Shown: positions 8,743 through 17,791, counted from the first letter of the stretch. The stretch: DNA of 64,000 bases from Sulfurovum sp. (GCA_027068485.1 JAMOSB010000007.1:62001-126000), one strand, 5' to 3'. A program made the numbers and translations. The notes: generated by a model not told the origin, from the letters alone.

Positions 8743-9360
8743 TTAGCGTAGGGGTTTTTGGACGACTTCACCTAGCTCCGTGGCGATTGTGTAGGCGATG
8801 AGGTGGGCGATTTGGGTGAGGCGGGGTTTGAGCCATGCCCGCTGTTTGCGACAGCTAATCTCTCCTAGCTCTAGCACCAAAAACTTCTCTGCGTCTATCT
8901 TCTTGTAGGCGTAGTACTCTGCGAGATTGGGGGTGAAGTTGTCAGGGTGCCAACGGTAGGGGAAGTAGGAGGTGTAGAGGCTCTTCCAGCGTTGGGCAAA
9001 CCCATACGAACGCCTATCGGGGTAGCCGATACTCGCCCCTGATTGACACGCTTGTCTCGCTCCATCAAAGTGGATAGCGATAGCGATTTTAGCTTGCTCG
9101 TGGGTGAGGGTCGCAGGGATCCGTTTGACAGAGATACCCCATGCGTGGAGTTGTGTAGCGACTTCATCGGCGACATAGGTGTTCCACTGCTGTTCATTGT
9201 AGTATTTGGCAGAGGCACCTGTATTGCCCGTGGTACGCCCCTCATGCCCTGCTTGGATGATGACGCTTACGGGTTGCTGTAGACCGATGAAGAGGATCGT
9301 CCCCATCAGTAGTATGATGAGTAGCCCAAAGAGGGTCGCGACGATATCTTTGGTATACAT
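8743..9360 (-). CDS. N-acetylmuramoyl-L-alanine amidase (Amidase_3 family), membrane-anchored
   Basis: A 205-aa protein with one N-terminal transmembrane segment (residues 8-28) and a periplasmic zinc amidase domain. Visible ligands fit Amidase_3: His in IIQAGHEGR, Glu in the YYNEQQWN segment, His in IAIHFDG, and the catalytic Glu in VLELGEISC. The enzyme cuts the bond between N-acetylmuramic acid and the stem peptide during septum splitting or turnover. It is short, without AMIN or SPOR domains, so targeting must rely on the anchor. pepA ends 14 nt upstream and ychF starts 59 nt downstream on the same strand. Confidence 0.82.
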   Translation of the reverse strand: MYTKDIVATLFGLLIILLMGTILFIGLQQPVSVIIQAGHEGRTTGNTGASAKYYNEQQWNTYVADEVATQLHAWGISVKRIPATLTHEQAKIAIAIHFDGARQACQSGASIGYPDRRSYGFAQRWKSLYTSYFPYRWHPDNFTPNLAEYYAYKKIDAEKFLVLELGEISCRKQRAWLKPRLTQIAHLIAYTIATELGEVVQKPLR

Positions 9361-9374
9361 CAGCTACGGGGAGT

Positions 9375-10844
9375 CTACGCGTGGGCTTGGATGATCTGCT
9401 CAAGGGTATGGAGCATGAGTCGCACTCCCGCCCCTGAGGCACCGTGTGGGTTCTCTCCCCAAGGATGCTCTACAAACGCAGGTCCAGCGATGTCGATATG
9501 GGCCCACTTGGCTTGGTGTGTGGTATCGACAAACTCAGAGAGGAACTGCCCCGCGGTAATCGCTCCACCGTAGCGGGTATTGGAGATGTTGCAGATATCT
9601 GCTATCTCACTCTTAAGTGTCTTGGCAAGGTAGGGGTTGAAGTCTAGTGCCGTGGCTAGCTCACCTGAGGCTTTGGCTCCTTGGATGACGAGAGATTTGA
9701 TCTCCTCACTCTTACCCATCACCGCAGAGGTGTAGTGTCCCACCCCTACCACCGCAGCCCCTGTAAGGGTTGCAAAGTCAAAGAGGTAGTCGGCTTTGAC
9801 CTCTTGTTGGGCGTAGCAGAGTAGATCGGCTAGTACCAGTCGCCCCTCAGCATCGGTGTTGCGTACTTCGATGGTTTTCCCATTTTTGGCGATAAGTACA
9901 TCATCGGGTTTGTAGGCATCGCCCCCGATCATATTCTCCACCGCTCCCACAAAGCCATGAACTTCGATAGGGAGATTGAGTTCGGCTACGGCTTTCATGA
10001 TACCAAGGACAGCAGAGCCACCACTCTTGTCTGACTTCATCGTCACCATAAAGTCTGCGGGTTTGAGGCTGAGTCCACCACTATCGTAGGTGAGTCCCTT
10101 CCCGACTAGAGAGATGACCGCTTTGGGGTTTTTGGGTGTGTGGGAGAGGTGGATGACGCGTGGTGTGTGTCGGCTTGCCCGTGCGACAGCAAGGAGGCTC
10201 TCCATCTTCTCGGCTCTGAGGGCTTTGGGTTTGAGGATCTGACAGTTGAGAGTAGCGTGTTTGGCTAGCTTCTTGGCGATGGTTGCCATCACTTGGGGGT
10301 AGCAGTCATCAGGGGTGGTGTTGACGATATCACGGGTGAAGTTGGTCGCATCGGCGATGATCTCTCCTCTGTGTAGTGCTGCTACTGCCTCTTCAAGTGA
10401 GAGGGTATGGGGCTGATACCCCTCAAGAGAGAGGGTTACTTTCTTGATAGCAGAGGTGATCTTCTTGCTCTTGTAGGTGGTGAAGCTGTAGCTCCCCAAG
10501 CGTATCCCCTCGACCATTGCTTGGAGTGAGGTCGTAGAGGTAGATTCGGTGAGGTAGGTAGCAACTTTGATATGCTTATAGGCTTTTTTGCCTAGGAGTG
10601 AACGCACCGCAGAGGCGATGGCAGGGCGGAGTGCTTCGGGCTGTAGGCTACTCGCCCCCACATAGAGTCTGGACCTCTCGACAAGCAAGCAGACCTCATC
10701 TTGTGAAGCACCAAATCCCACCTTTTTGAGTAGTTTTTTGTCGTGGACAAAGGGGTGTTTCCACTGCTGGTCGATGACCACAATGATCTCAAGATCACTC
10801 TTAATATCGGCTAGACACTCACGGCTTATGGTTAAGTTTATCAT
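9375..10844 (-). CDS. pepA: Leucyl aminopeptidase (M17 family)
   Basis: A 489-aa cytosolic di-metal aminopeptidase that removes N-terminal residues from peptides. The family signature NTDAEGRL is intact (about residues 325-332), and the upstream metal and active-site region GKGLTYDSGGLSLK contains the conserved Lys and Asp. The N-terminal regulatory domain is divergent, as is common. It lies 17 nt after trpB on the same strand and precedes the amidase, suggesting one long minus-strand unit starting at the trpB promoter. PepA homologues also bind DNA in some bacteria. Nothing here tests that. Confidence 0.95.
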   Translation of the reverse strand: MINLTISRECLADIKSDLEIIVVIDQQWKHPFVHDKKLLKKVGFGASQDEVCLLVERSRLYVGASSLQPEALRPAIASAVRSLLGKKAYKHIKVATYLTESTSTTSLQAMVEGIRLGSYSFTTYKSKKITSAIKKVTLSLEGYQPHTLSLEEAVAALHRGEIIADATNFTRDIVNTTPDDCYPQVMATIAKKLAKHATLNCQILKPKALRAEKMESLLAVARASRHTPRVIHLSHTPKNPKAVISLVGKGLTYDSGGLSLKPADFMVTMKSDKSGGSAVLGIMKAVAELNLPIEVHGFVGAVENMIGGDAYKPDDVLIAKNGKTIEVRNTDAEGRLVLADLLCYAQQEVKADYLFDFATLTGAAVVGVGHYTSAVMGKSEEIKSLVIQGAKASGELATALDFNPYLAKTLKSEIADICNISNTRYGGAITAGQFLSEFVDTTHQAKWAHIDIAGPAFVEHPWGENPHGASGAGVRLMLHTLEQIIQAHA

Positions 10845-10861
10845 TCTCTCTCCTTGGTTGG

Positions 10862-12088
10862 TTATAGAAACTCTTGAGCCAATATATCTTTGGCTTGCAT
10901 CATATCTTTGTCCCCGCGTCCAGAGAGGTTGACTAGGATCGTCTTGCCCTCTCGCTCTTGGGGTGTCATCTTCTTGAGGTAGGCGATAGCGTGAGAACTC
11001 TCAAACGCAGGGATAATCCCCTCTTTTTGAGAGAGCCAGACGAATGCATCCATCGCCTCATCATCGGTGATATGGTTATAGGTGACTTGCCCTGCCTCTT
11101 TGAGGTAGGCGTGTTCGGGTCCTATCCCTGGGTAGTCGAGTCCCGCAGAGATGGAGTGTGCCTCTTGTATCTGTCCATCTTCATCTTGGAGGAGGTAGCT
11201 AAGCTGTCCATGGAGTACCCCTGGGCTTCCTTTCTCTAGGGAGCAGCCATGCTTGCCCTCTAGCCCCTCTCCGCCCGCTTCGATACCGATACACTCGACA
11301 CCCTCATCACCCAAGAAGTGGTTGAAGATACCCAAGGCATTGCTCCCTCCACCGATACAGGCGATGACTGTATCAGGGAGGCATTGCGCTACTTTTTGGA
11401 GTTGGGCTTTTGCCTCCCATCCAATAATCGACTGAATATCACGCACCATCATCGGATAGGGGTGAGGGCCTGCGACTGTTCCGATGAGGTAGTAGGTGTC
11501 ACGGGCGTGGGTGACCCAGTGACGGATCGCATCATTCATCGCATCTTTGAGTGTCTTGCTCCCCGACTCTACGGCGTGTACTTTGGCTCCTAGGAGCTTC
11601 ATCCGAAAGACATTGAGCTCTTGGCGTGCGACATCCTTGGCACCCATAAAGACCTCACACTCTAGCCCGAAGAGTGCCGCGACTGTTGCCGTAGCCACCC
11701 CGTGCTGTCCTGCACCTGTCTCCGCGATGATCTTCTTCTTGCCTAGACGCTTGGCGAGTACCGCTTGGGCGATACAGTGGTTGATCTTGTGGGCTCCTGT
11801 GTGGTTGAGGTCTTCTCGTTTGAGATAGATCTTGGCTCCTAGCTCTTGGGAGAGGTTTTGGGCGAAGTAGAGTGAGGAGGGGCGACCTACATAGTGCTTG
11901 TAGTAGCCATCGACCTCCTCCCAAAACGCACGGTCGAAGCGTACCGCCTCATAGTCTAAGCGAAGTTGCTCAAGGGCAGGCATTAGTGTCTCAGGCACAA
12001 AACGCCCACCAAATTTGCCAAAATGCCCATTGCTATCGGGGTCATGTGGACTTGGAGTAGGGATATAGATCTCTTGATGTAGGTTCAT
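10862..12088 (-). CDS. trpB: Tryptophan synthase beta chain
   Basis: PLP enzyme of 408 aa that condenses indole with serine to give tryptophan. The PLP lysine is in HTGAHKINH (about residue 101), the phosphate-binding loop GGGSNALG is present, and the COMM-domain residues look normal. No trpA lies next to it, and trpD is about 31 kb away, so the pathway is dispersed, as in several members of this phylum. A TATAAT box (12121-12126) lies 33 nt ahead of the start. Confidence 0.96.
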   Translation of the reverse strand: MNLHQEIYIPTPSPHDPDSNGHFGKFGGRFVPETLMPALEQLRLDYEAVRFDRAFWEEVDGYYKHYVGRPSSLYFAQNLSQELGAKIYLKREDLNHTGAHKINHCIAQAVLAKRLGKKKIIAETGAGQHGVATATVAALFGLECEVFMGAKDVARQELNVFRMKLLGAKVHAVESGSKTLKDAMNDAIRHWVTHARDTYYLIGTVAGPHPYPMMVRDIQSIIGWEAKAQLQKVAQCLPDTVIACIGGGSNALGIFNHFLGDEGVECIGIEAGGEGLEGKHGCSLEKGSPGVLHGQLSYLLQDEDGQIQEAHSISAGLDYPGIGPEHAYLKEAGQVTYNHITDDEAMDAFVWLSQKEGIIPAFESSHAIAYLKKMTPQEREGKTILVNLSGRGDKDMMQAKDILAQEFL

Positions 12089-12120
12089 TGGGTTTCTCTT
12101 CTCTAGGTAAATTGGCGTAG

Positions 12121-12126
12121 ATTATA
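12121..12126 (-). promoter_or_regulatory. Putative trpB promoter -10 box
   Basis: Perfect TATAAT on the minus strand, 33 nt upstream of the trpB ATG and just downstream of the apt hairpin. This separates apt from trpB and suggests that a trpB-pepA-amidase transcript starts here. Confidence 0.5.
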
Positions 12127-12132
12127 GCGTAT

Positions 12133-12158
12133 GAGAGGTTTAGGTTTGCCTACCTCTC
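12133..12158 (-). terminator. Hairpin after apt, possible terminator
   Basis: Inverted repeat GAGAGGT...ACCTCTC (7 bp) with an inner AGG/CCT extension around a TTTG loop. It directly follows the apt stop. No T-run follows on the minus strand, so it could also act as a 3' stabilising hairpin. Confidence 0.45.
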
Positions 12159-12159
12159 T

Positions 12160-12720
12160 TTAGTCTATCTCCAAGACACTATAGATGGGGGTGTTGATGC
12201 CCTCTTTGCCGTGGAGGAAGCTTAGCTCCATAATGAAGCACGCCTCTACGCATGTCGCACCGACACGGTCGATGAGGTTGGCGGCGGCTTTGGCGGTGCC
12301 TCCTGTGGCGATGAGGTCATCGATGAGGAGGACTCTAGCAGGGGTGCCACTGCTACAGCATCCCCCCTCACCAAAGGCATCGATATGTACCTCAACCTCA
12401 TCGAAGCCATACTCTAGGCTATACTTCTCTGCGACGGTGGTGTAGGGGAGTTTGCCTTTTTTGCGTACGGGGACAAACCCCACCCCCAAGCGATCAGCAA
12501 GGATAGCACCAAAGATAAAGCCTCGTGCATCGATCCCTGCGATATAGTCTAGGTTGTAGTTCTCATAGCGGGCTTGGAGGTGGCTCATGAGGGTGTTGAG
12601 TGCGTTGGGGTCGCTTAGAAGGGTGGTGATATCTTTGAAGATAATCCCTGCTTTGGGGAAGTCGGGTATCTCACGGATACTCTTTAGGATGGTCTGTTTC
12701 TCTTGAGGTGAGAGGGTCAT
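12160..12720 (-). CDS. apt: Adenine phosphoribosyltransferase
   Basis: Purine salvage enzyme making AMP from adenine and PRPP, 186 aa. The PRPP-binding motif [14 protein letters not shown] is near residue 130, and [13 protein letters not shown] near residue 60 is typical of Apt. Just before the PRPP motif there is an insertion of about ten residues containing a CC pair ([10 protein letters not shown]), not present in the Escherichia coli enzyme as I know it. The gene is 75 nt downstream of rpiB on the same strand. Confidence 0.95.
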   Translation of the reverse strand: MTLSPQEKQTILKSIREIPDFPKAGIIFKDITTLLSDPNALNTLMSHLQARYENYNLDYIAGIDARGFIFGAILADRLGVGFVPVRKKGKLPYTTVAEKYSLEYGFDEVEVHIDAFGEGGCCSSGTPARVLLIDDLIATGGTAKAAANLIDRVGATCVEACFIMELSFLHGKEGINTPIYSVLEID

Positions 12721-12795
12721 AATCGCTCCTTATCTAAAATGTAGTAGAAGCAATCATAACACGAAAAGGTGCAATATCCTCTTAGGGGAGGGGGA

Positions 12796-13254
12796 TTAGC
12801 TTAGATCGGCTCCCATACTACACCCCTCTATCTTGGCGACGCGTCCTGCGTGTCGCCCCCCCTCAAACTCTGTGGTACAAAATGCCTCAAGCATATCTTC
12901 GATGACCCCTCTCCCTACGATGCGTTCGCCAAAGCAGAGGATATTGGCATCGTTGTGTTGGCGGGTGAGTTTGGCGGTGTAGTGGTCGTGGCAGAGTGCG
13001 GCACGGATTCCTGCGACTTTATTCGCAGCGATAGAGATACCGATCCCCGTCCCACAGATGAGGATACCAAAGCTTCCTTGCTCACTTGCCACTTGGGTGG
13101 CACACTTCTTGGCGAAGTCTGGGTAGTCGACACGATCAGCGGAGTCGGGTCCTAGATCGATGATCTCATGTCCGAGTGCTTTGATACACTCCTTGACATA
13201 CTCTTTGACAGCATAACCTGCGTGGTCGGTTGCAATATAAAATTTTTTTGACAT
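12796..13254 (-). CDS. rpiB: Ribose-5-phosphate isomerase B
   Basis: Interconverts ribose 5-phosphate and ribulose 5-phosphate in the pentose phosphate pathway, 152 aa. The N-terminal ATDHAGY (residues 8-14) provides the conserved Asp-His, ILICGTGIGISI carries the catalytic Cys, and CHDHYTAKLTRQHND completes the site. It lies 16 nt after lepB on the same strand. A run of seven C occurs in the codons for the EGGR segment near the C-terminus. Confidence 0.95.
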   Translation of the reverse strand: MSKKFYIATDHAGYAVKEYVKECIKALGHEIIDLGPDSADRVDYPDFAKKCATQVASEQGSFGILICGTGIGISIAANKVAGIRAALCHDHYTAKLTRQHNDANILCFGERIVGRGVIEDMLEAFCTTEFEGGRHAGRVAKIEGCSMGADLS

Positions 13255-13270
13255 AGGTTTCCTTTGGTTT

Positions 13271-14242
13271 TTACTCTATTGGTTCTTCAAACTGAATCGA
13301 CTCGATGCGTCGTCCTACACGCCCCCAACGGACAGTGAAGCGTTGGGCGTTCCAGAGGGATTCACACGCTTTGGAGTCTATTGGCTCTGTGCCACAGATA
13401 CGCTTGAGACTCGCATGGTCGCGTCCCCCACCGTGCTTGTCACCCTTGAGGAGGAGGTCATAGGAGCGATGCTCTAGGCTCATATAGATCAGCCACGGTT
13501 TACCCACGATGAGTTTATAGGGTACCGCCCCCCAAAAACGGCTATCGTTGGAGTTGTCACGGTTGTCCCCTATCATATAGAAGTGATCAGCTTCCACCTT
13601 GGCATAGAGTGCGTTGATCGCTCGACCCTCTAGCTCAAAGACAGGGGTTTTAAGTCCCTCGACCATCACAGGGGTCATATCGACTTCACGGTTGTAGGCG
13701 TAGTAGCGAAGGAGTACCTCGAAGATATCGATCCCCTCTGGAGCGTACTGAATCCCAGGGTATTTATCCATATAGGGGTTCTCTACCCAGAGTTTGCCTC
13801 TGAGGGTGTGGAGCTTGGATTTGGGATAGTGCTTCTGCATATACTCCGCCCCCTCATGGAAGTGGATAAGGAGTTTGCCATTGGCGTAGAGTAGCTCATC
13901 TCCCCCGACAGCTACACAGCGTTTGACATAGTGTATCTTGTGGTTTTTGGGGTAGCGGAAGATGACGATATCTTCTCTTTGGGGGCGGGGACCGTCGATG
14001 AGGTGTCCGTTGTCATGGAAGTCGGGGAGGAGGGGTACCTCTAGCCATGGTAGACGCGGGATAGGGATACCGTAGCTAAACTTCTTAGCAAAGAGAAAAT
14101 CTCCGATGAGTTGGGTGCGTTTCATCGACCCACTCGGGATGACAAACGACTGTGCCACAAAGAAAATAAGGAAAAGAACGATAATAATCGTCCCCGTCCA
14201 TGAGCTAGAGAATCGATAGAGTGCGGGAAGGAATCGTTTCAC
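13271..14242 (-). CDS. lepB: Signal peptidase I
   Basis: Membrane-bound serine protease that removes signal peptides from exported proteins, 323 aa. There is one predicted transmembrane helix (residues 14-34). Box B IPSGSM carries the nucleophile Ser39, box D HYVKRCV the general base Lys107, and box E GDNRDNSNDSR is at about residue 231. About 110 residues of extra sequence separate boxes D and E, making it longer than minimal SPase I. The start abuts the folD stop with no gap, so the two are probably cotranscribed. Confidence 0.95.
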   Translation of the reverse strand: MKRFLPALYRFSSSWTGTIIIVLFLIFFVAQSFVIPSGSMKRTQLIGDFLFAKKFSYGIPIPRLPWLEVPLLPDFHDNGHLIDGPRPQREDIVIFRYPKNHKIHYVKRCVAVGGDELLYANGKLLIHFHEGAEYMQKHYPKSKLHTLRGKLWVENPYMDKYPGIQYAPEGIDIFEVLLRYYAYNREVDMTPVMVEGLKTPVFELEGRAINALYAKVEADHFYMIGDNRDNSNDSRFWGAVPYKLIVGKPWLIYMSLEHRSYDLLLKGDKHGGGRDHASLKRICGTEPIDSKACESLWNAQRFTVRWGRVGRRIESIQFEEPIE

Positions 14243-15088
14243 TTAGACCCTTTGTTTGGCTGAGGTGAGGGTGTTGGAGAGGAGCATCGCAATGGTCATC
14301 GGTCCTACTCCACCAGGTACAGGGGTGATATAGGAGCATTTGGGAGCGACGGCTTTGAAGTCTACATCACCGACAAGTGAACCATCTGCGATACGGTTGA
14401 TCCCGATATCGATGACGATCGCCCCCTCTTTGACCATATCCGCTTTGATAAGAGCAGGAACCCCCACACCTACGATGATGATATCGGCTCGGGAGGTGTG
14501 TGCTTTGAGGTCTTTGGTGTGGATATGGGTGATGGTGACGGTGGCATTGGCATTGAGTAGGAGTGATGCCATCGGTTTGCCCACGATATTACTCGCCCCT
14601 ACGACACAGACATCTTTGCCCTCTAGGTCGATATCATATGCCTCAAACATCTTCATGACTCCTAGTGGTGTACACGCGACAAAGCTCTCAAGTCCTGTCA
14701 TCAGACGACCCGCATTGTAGGGGTGGAAGCCATCGACATCTTTTTTGGGGTCGATCACCTCAAGGATAGTATCGGTATCGATGTGCTTAGGGAGGGGGAG
14801 CTGTACCAAGATCCCATCGATATGGGTGTTGTTGTTCATCATCTCGATGATCTCGATGATCTCAGACTGAGAGATCGTCTCAGGCATCTTGTGTACCATC
14901 GAGTAGAAGCCTACATTTTTGCACGCTTTCTCTTTCATTCCGACATAGGCGTGACTAGCAGGATCATCTCCTACGATAATGACGGCAAGTCCAGGGACGA
15001 TATTTTTCTCTTGTTTGAGCTGTGCGACATCGGCGGCGACGGAGTGTTGTACGGTTTTGGCTAGGGTTTTACCATCAATTAGTTGCAT
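14243..15088 (-). CDS. folD: Bifunctional methylenetetrahydrofolate dehydrogenase/cyclohydrolase
   Basis: Converts 5,10-methylene-THF to 10-formyl-THF in two steps, 281 aa. Signatures: SHAYVGMKEKAC (catalytic Lys in the first conserved block), GILVQLPLPKH in the middle, VVGASNIVGKP for the NADP-binding loop, and the C-terminal PVPGGVGPMTIAML. It heads the folD-lepB-rpiB-apt run, with a TATAAT box 25 nt upstream. It is divergent from the cytochrome c gene. Confidence 0.97.
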   Translation of the reverse strand: MQLIDGKTLAKTVQHSVAADVAQLKQEKNIVPGLAVIIVGDDPASHAYVGMKEKACKNVGFYSMVHKMPETISQSEIIEIIEMMNNNTHIDGILVQLPLPKHIDTDTILEVIDPKKDVDGFHPYNAGRLMTGLESFVACTPLGVMKMFEAYDIDLEGKDVCVVGASNIVGKPMASLLLNANATVTITHIHTKDLKAHTSRADIIIVGVGVPALIKADMVKEGAIVIDIGINRIADGSLVGDVDFKAVAPKCSYITPVPGGVGPMTIAMLLSNTLTSAKQRV

Positions 15089-15113
15089 AATACTCTCTTT
15101 AAATTTTTAGGGT

Positions 15114-15119
15114 ATTATA
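15114..15119 (-). promoter_or_regulatory. Putative folD promoter -10 box
   Basis: TATAAT on the minus strand, 25 nt ahead of the folD start, in the 65-nt intergenic region shared with the divergent cytochrome gene. No clear -35. Confidence 0.5.
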
Positions 15120-15153
15120 TCGAAAATAGTTTAGGGCAGATGAGGGAGTGTTG

Positions 15154-15498
15154 ATGGTGAAAAAAATAGTATATCTCCTACCATTACTGGTGGGGGCGGG
15201 TGAGGACTTTATCTCTCACTATGAGTATGGTCAAATGCTCTACAACAACCCTAGAGGGGTGAGCTGTGTTTCATGTCATGGAGAGCGTGGTGAGGGGGCT
15301 ACGATTGTGGAGTATCGGGATATCCACGGCAATCAAACGATCCAAGGTCCTGATATACGCAACAAAACAAAAGCCCAGATGCTCCAGAGTGTCAACCGCT
15401 ACCACCGTATCATGCCTAAGTACTATCTTACTACCAAAGAGGTTGAGACGATCTATGACTATATTCAGAAGCGAAAAGCGTATGAGTCTGGAGAGTAG
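15154..15498 (+). CDS. Small monohaem c-type cytochrome
   Basis: A 114-aa exported haem protein. A short signal-like hydrophobic N-terminus (residues 4-14) is followed by the haem attachment site CVSCH (about residues 39-43) and a candidate axial Met in RIMPKYYLT, a spacing typical of class I cytochromes c. The ATG at 15154 is preferred over the GTG at 15148 because GAGGGAG lies 5 nt before it. It probably carries electrons in the periplasm. The partner is not evident, since both neighbours (folD, csp) are unrelated and on the other strand. Confidence 0.82.
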   Translation: MVKKIVYLLPLLVGAGEDFISHYEYGQMLYNNPRGVSCVSCHGERGEGATIVEYRDIHGNQTIQGPDIRNKTKAQMLQSVNRYHRIMPKYYLTTKEVETIYDYIQKRKAYESGE

Positions 15499-15564
15499 TC
15501 TGATTTGATAGGGGTGATAAAAGGATAAAAAAGAGGTAGAAGTAAAAGAGGGGAGTTGGAGGAG

Positions 15565-15584
15565 GGGGCGAACAGGTTCGCCCC
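15565..15584 (-). terminator. Hairpin between the cytochrome gene and csp
   Basis: Perfect 8-bp stem GGGGCGAA/TTCGCCCC with a 4-nt loop, in the convergent gap 7 nt from the csp stop. On the minus strand it is followed by pyrimidine-rich sequence including CTTTT. It probably ends csp transcription and may also stop the cytochrome transcript. Confidence 0.65.
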
Positions 15585-15591
15585 AGTCACT

Positions 15592-15810
15592 CTAGAGTGG
15601 TGTTACATTTTCAGCTTGTGGACCTTTTTGACCTTCACCTACTTCAAAAGTAACTGCTTGACCTTCAGCGAGAGTCACACGACCACCACCTTCATTGTTC
15701 ACTTGACGAAAATGTACGAATACATCGCTTCCACCATTCTCTTGTTGGATGAATCCGTAACCTTTTTCATCATTAAACCATTTTACTGTTCCGTTAACTA
15801 GTTCTGCCAT
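15592..15810 (-). CDS. Cold-shock domain protein (CspA family)
   Basis: A 72-aa single-stranded nucleic-acid-binding OB-fold protein. RNP1 (KGYGFIQQ, about residues 16-23) and RNP2 (VFVHF, about residues 30-34) are intact. Such proteins act as RNA chaperones that melt secondary structure at low temperature or after stress. Upstream, the likely -10 box (15946-15951) would give a leader of about 129 nt with several inverted repeats, as in cspA-type genes. A strong hairpin follows the gene. Confidence 0.95.
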   Translation of the reverse strand: MAELVNGTVKWFNDEKGYGFIQQENGGSDVFVHFRQVNNEGGGRVTLAEGQAVTFEVGEGQKGPQAENVTPL

Positions 15811-15835
15811 TGTAATACCTTTGGGTAAAAATTTA

Positions 15836-15849
15836 CACTTATATAAGTG
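15836..15849 (-). promoter_or_regulatory. Perfect palindrome in the csp leader
   Basis: CACTTATATAAGTG is its own reverse complement. It lies 26 nt ahead of the csp start, next to a second small inverted repeat (GTAAATTTTTAC) that abuts the ribosome site. It could form part of a temperature-sensitive leader or be a protein-binding site. Its function is not known. Confidence 0.4.
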
Positions 15850-15945
15850 GAATCTAAAATCGGAGAGAGTCTTTCGGGGCTAGCAGGGTTTTTCACACAG
15901 TCAACACACGATAGATGAACTCGAACCTCATCTGTCATCGGATAT

Positions 15946-15951
15946 ATTGTA
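15946..15951 (-). promoter_or_regulatory. Putative csp promoter -10 box
   Basis: TACAAT on the minus strand. Transcription from here would give csp a 5' leader of about 129 nt, which also contains the inverted repeat AGATGA...TCATCT (15913-15933). No consensus -35 is visible, so the call is tentative. Confidence 0.35.
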
Positions 15952-15993
15952 TCTTCTTTCTTAGACATTAAGCTTAAAAGATCTAAAAACTTT

Positions 15994-16039
15994 TATAATA
16001 TTTTCAGGAAAAACTATTTTCAGAACATTTGGATAAAAT
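15994..16039 (+). promoter_or_regulatory. Putative promoter region of the ABC-F gene
   Basis: Two -10-like boxes precede the TTG start at 16073: TATAAT at 15994-15999 and TAAAAT at 16034-16039. The second has the better distance (33 nt) to the start codon. The rest of the 262-nt gap between csp and this gene holds the csp leader. Confidence 0.4.
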
Positions 16040-16072
16040 TCGACTACTATTTAAGTTAGAGAAGGAATCAAT

Positions 16073-17668
16073 TTGCTAAGTACAGTAAACTTAACACAAC
16101 GCTATGGAAAAAGGGTTTTATTTGACAAGATAAACCTTACTTTAGATATAGGGAAACGCTATGGACTTATCGGAGCCAATGGAGCAGGGAAGTCAACACT
16201 CATTAAGATACTCTCAGGTGAGATAGAGCCAACTGATGGTGAGGTACAGCTTCAGCCTGGACTCAAGATGGGGGTTCTAGGACAAAACCAGTATGCGTTT
16301 GAGGAGTATACACTCAAAGATGCGGTACTCTATGGCAACCGTCCGCTCTTTGATGCCCAAAAAGAGAAAGAGAAGCTCTATATGGAGGGGGATTTTGAGA
16401 GTGACGCGGTCAACAATCGTCTTGCGGAGCTTGAGATGATCTGTGCTGATGAAGACCCTACCTATGAGAGTGAGGTGAAGATTGAGAAGCTCCTTGAGGC
16501 TCTTGGCTTTCCTGCGAGTCAGCATGATGAGTTGATGTCTTCATTGACAGGGGGCGATAAGTTTAAGATTTTACTCGCACAGGTACTCTTCTTGAAGCCT
16601 GATGTTTTGCTCCTCGATGAGCCGACCAACAACCTCGATATCGAGACGATCGGATGGCTAGAGAGTGAGCTAAAGCGTCATGAGGGGACGATGATCGTCA
16701 TCTCTCACGATAGACACTTCCTCAATGGTGTTGTCACCCATATCCTCGACCTTGACTTCCAAAATGTCCGTGAGTTTACAGGTAACTACGATGAGTGGTA
16801 TATCGCTGCCAATCTCATCGCCAAACAAGCTGAGACCGATAGAGGAAAAGCCCTCAAAGAGAAAGAGGAGCTAGAGAAGTTTATCGCACGCTTCTCCGCC
16901 AATGCCTCCAAAGCCAAACAAGCAACCAGTCGCCAAAAGCAGTTGGATAAGCTCGATGTCCAAGCGATCAAGCTCTCTAGCCGACGCGATCCCTCTATTA
17001 TGTTTAAGCCTCATCGAGATATTGGTAATGAGGTCTTGGAGGTGGTAGAGCTTAGCAAATTCTATGATGGCAAAGCGGTCTTTGAGAACCTCAGCTTCAA
17101 GATCAACAAAGGGGACAAAGTCGCCTTGATCGGATCAAATGGGGTTGGAAAGAGTACGCTTCTTGAGATACTCATGGGTAAACGAGAGCCAGATAGTGGT
17201 TCATTTAGCTGGGGGCAGACCGTGGCGACGACCTACTTCCCACAAGAGACCACCGACTTGGTCGTAGGGGATGAGGAGCTACCACAATGGCTCCAAGGGC
17301 ATGACCCCAAGTGGCATATCGATGATCTTCGTAAGTGTCTTGGGCGTATGCTCTTCTCAGGTGAGGAGCAGAAGAAAAAGGTAGATAGCTGTTCGGGTGG
17401 AGAGAAACACCGCGTCATGCTCTCCAAGATGATGATGGATAGTGCCAACTTCCTTGTGATGGATGAGCCAGACAACCACCTCGACCTTGAAGCGATTGTC
17501 GCCCTTGGTGAAGCACTACACAACTACCAGAGTGGTGTTATCTGTGTCACACACGATAGAGAACTCATCGATGCCTTCGCCAACCGCATCATTAAACTCA
17601 ATAGCGATGGCAGTGTAATCGATTTTGAGGGAGATTATGAAGCGTTTGTAGAGCAGTACGGACACTAA
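16073..17668 (+). CDS. ABC-F family ATP-binding protein (YbiT-like)
   Basis: A 531-aa soluble protein with two ABC domains and no membrane segments. Members act on the ribosome rather than in transport. The first domain has Walker A GANGAGKST and LLLDEPTNNLD. The second has GSNGVGKST, signature SGGEKHRV and LVMDEPDNHLD, where the usual Thr of EPTN is Asp. The charged linker between them (about residues 255-300) matches the P-site tRNA-interaction motif region. It starts with TTG after GAAGGA. The overall pattern is nearest to YbiT rather than Uup or EttA. Confidence 0.88.
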   Translation: MLSTVNLTQRYGKRVLFDKINLTLDIGKRYGLIGANGAGKSTLIKILSGEIEPTDGEVQLQPGLKMGVLGQNQYAFEEYTLKDAVLYGNRPLFDAQKEKEKLYMEGDFESDAVNNRLAELEMICADEDPTYESEVKIEKLLEALGFPASQHDELMSSLTGGDKFKILLAQVLFLKPDVLLLDEPTNNLDIETIGWLESELKRHEGTMIVISHDRHFLNGVVTHILDLDFQNVREFTGNYDEWYIAANLIAKQAETDRGKALKEKEELEKFIARFSANASKAKQATSRQKQLDKLDVQAIKLSSRRDPSIMFKPHRDIGNEVLEVVELSKFYDGKAVFENLSFKINKGDKVALIGSNGVGKSTLLEILMGKREPDSGSFSWGQTVATTYFPQETTDLVVGDEELPQWLQGHDPKWHIDDLRKCLGRMLFSGEEQKKKVDSCSGGEKHRVMLSKMMMDSANFLVMDEPDNHLDLEAIVALGEALHNYQSGVICVTHDRELIDAFANRIIKLNSDGSVIDFEGDYEAFVEQYGH

Positions 17669-17684
17669 TCCTTCGCTTTTTTAT

Positions 17685-17710
17685 GTGAGAGGCTCGTTGG
17701 GGTCTCTTAC
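17685..17710 (+). terminator. Possible terminator after the ABC-F gene
   Basis: Imperfect 7-bp inverted repeat GTGAGAG...CTCTTAC (one G-U pair) with an 11-12 nt loop, followed by CTTTTCGTTT. It begins 16 nt after the stop codon. Confidence 0.5.
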
Positions 17711-17765
17711 CTTTTCGTTTAGCAATATTGGAATATGGAAATGATAATTTTATGACAGGGCGGGG

Positions 17766-17791
17766 AGGGTGTTACCTAGAGGCAACACCCT
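17766..17791 (-). terminator. Hairpin after yebC
   Basis: 8-bp perfect stem AGGGTGTT/AACACCCT with a 10-nt loop, 20 nt past the yebC stop. It lacks a T-run on the minus strand, so it may work together with the facing hairpin at 17685-17710. Confidence 0.45.
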
